Assembly: GCA_934589325.1 (NCBI GenBank)
Contig: CAKTNU010000119.1
Coordinates: forward strand, 1 to 6,058
Direction: 5' to 3'
DNA: 6,058 bases
Origin: an uncultured Oscillospiraceae bacterium
GTDB taxonomy: Bacteria; Bacillota_A; Clostridia; Oscillospirales; Oscillospiraceae
Positions 5,705-6,058 of the stretch are shown here, one piece after another. The first letter of the stretch is position 1. Every line of letters starts with the position of its first letter. The position numbers were made by a program, and so were the translations under genes. Under the pieces are notes generated by a model, which saw nothing but the letters and a program-made list of their open reading frames with translations, was not told the DNA's origin and made no database searches.

Positions 5705-6058
5705 ATGATCGATATCATCGCCCGCCGGCAGTTCGCGCCGCTGTACATCTGGCTGGACATCGCATTTCTCTGCGTATTTCTTGCGCTGCTGCTGATGAAG
5801 AAAAAATATATGACGGTGCTGGTAGGCCTTGTGATGGGCATAGTGTATATGCTGGTCGACTACGGCATTTTCCACCTTGTCTGCCATTCGCGCAGCATAT
5901 CCGCCGGACACAGCCTGTTCTGGGTACTGCTGTGGATGTCGGTCAGCTATGGATTCACGAACTTTACGTGGATATGGCTGTGGCTGTCGAAGGATGAGCA
6001 TCTGTTCGAGTGGTCGCTGCTGATACTCGGCTGGTGGTTCTGCTGCCCGCTGCTGACG
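5705..6058 (+). CDS. Polytopic membrane protein of unknown function (C-terminus missing)
   Basis: The first 118 residues of a gene that runs off the right edge. Hydrophobic segments suited to span the membrane lie at about 13-31, 37-60 and 70-94, with a further one starting near 103 and still open at the edge. KKK at 32-34 probably marks a cytoplasmic loop. The sequence is rich in tryptophan, with FTNFTWIWLWL at 84-94 and GWW at 109-111. There is no cleavable signal peptide. GGAGG (5692-5696), eight bases upstream, supports the ATG at 5705; an in-frame ATG at 5690 has a poorer ribosome binding site. I do not recognise the family with certainty and assign no function. It is divergent from the HD gene and has a strong promoter with a possible operator. 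Confidence 0.85.
   Translation, partial: MIDIIARRQFAPLYIWLDIAFLCVFLALLLMKKKYMTVLVGLVMGIVYMLVDYGIFHLVCHSRSISAGHSLFWVLLWMSVSYGFTNFTWIWLWLSKDEHLFEWSLLILGWWFCCPLLT

Noticed and set aside
1..6058. Mobile elements, CRISPR array, tRNA or rRNA genes
   Set aside because: I saw no transposase motifs, terminal inverted repeats, regularly spaced repeats or tRNA/rRNA signatures on either strand.

Overview
The window reads as ordinary chromosomal DNA of a gut-type, low-G+C-phylum but compositionally GC-rich Clostridium relative (Bacillota, Clostridia, most likely Oscillospirales/Ruminococcaceae-like). This assignment is inference. It rests on strong GGAGG-type ribosome binding sites, sigma-A-type promoters (TTGACA/TATAAT), frequent ATA isoleucine codons inside GC-rich genes, AT-rich gaps, and a lipoprotein with 'LGDY.DS' repeats of a style common in that group.

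Layout from left to right. (1) Positions 1-1176, minus strand: the N-terminal 392 residues of a COG2509-type FAD-dependent dehydrogenase, cut by the window edge. (2) Positions 1177-1509: a 333-base divergent intergenic region. It holds a minus-strand promoter, a leader that can fold into two hairpins (the second followed by seven U), and a near-consensus plus-strand promoter. (3) Positions 1510-2415, plus strand: a secreted lipoprotein with two 37-residue repeats and a C-terminal domain I do not recognise, closed by an intrinsic terminator. (4) Positions 2525-5015, plus strand: a two-gene operon, tex (S1-domain nucleic-acid-binding protein) followed after one base by csaA (tRNA-binding-domain chaperone-like protein). 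Its promoter overlaps the preceding terminator. (5) Positions 5019-5058: a perfect 17-bp hairpin between convergent genes, a likely bidirectional terminator. (6) Positions 5061-5549, minus strand: a small HD-domain phosphohydrolase. (7) Positions 5550-5704: a compact divergent promoter region with a GC-rich inverted repeat surrounding the -35 box of the rightward promoter. (8) Positions 5705 to the end, plus strand: the first 118 residues of a polytopic membrane protein of unknown function.

The genes do not form one evident pathway. Tex and CsaA are plausibly co-expressed in RNA or protein quality control; the others look like independent transcription units. I see no mobile element, CRISPR array, tRNA, rRNA or defence island. 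The items most worth a second look are regulatory: the folded leader of the FAD gene, the inverted repeat around the promoter at 5641-5669, and the terminator/promoter overlap ahead of tex. I found no convincing previously undescribed system.
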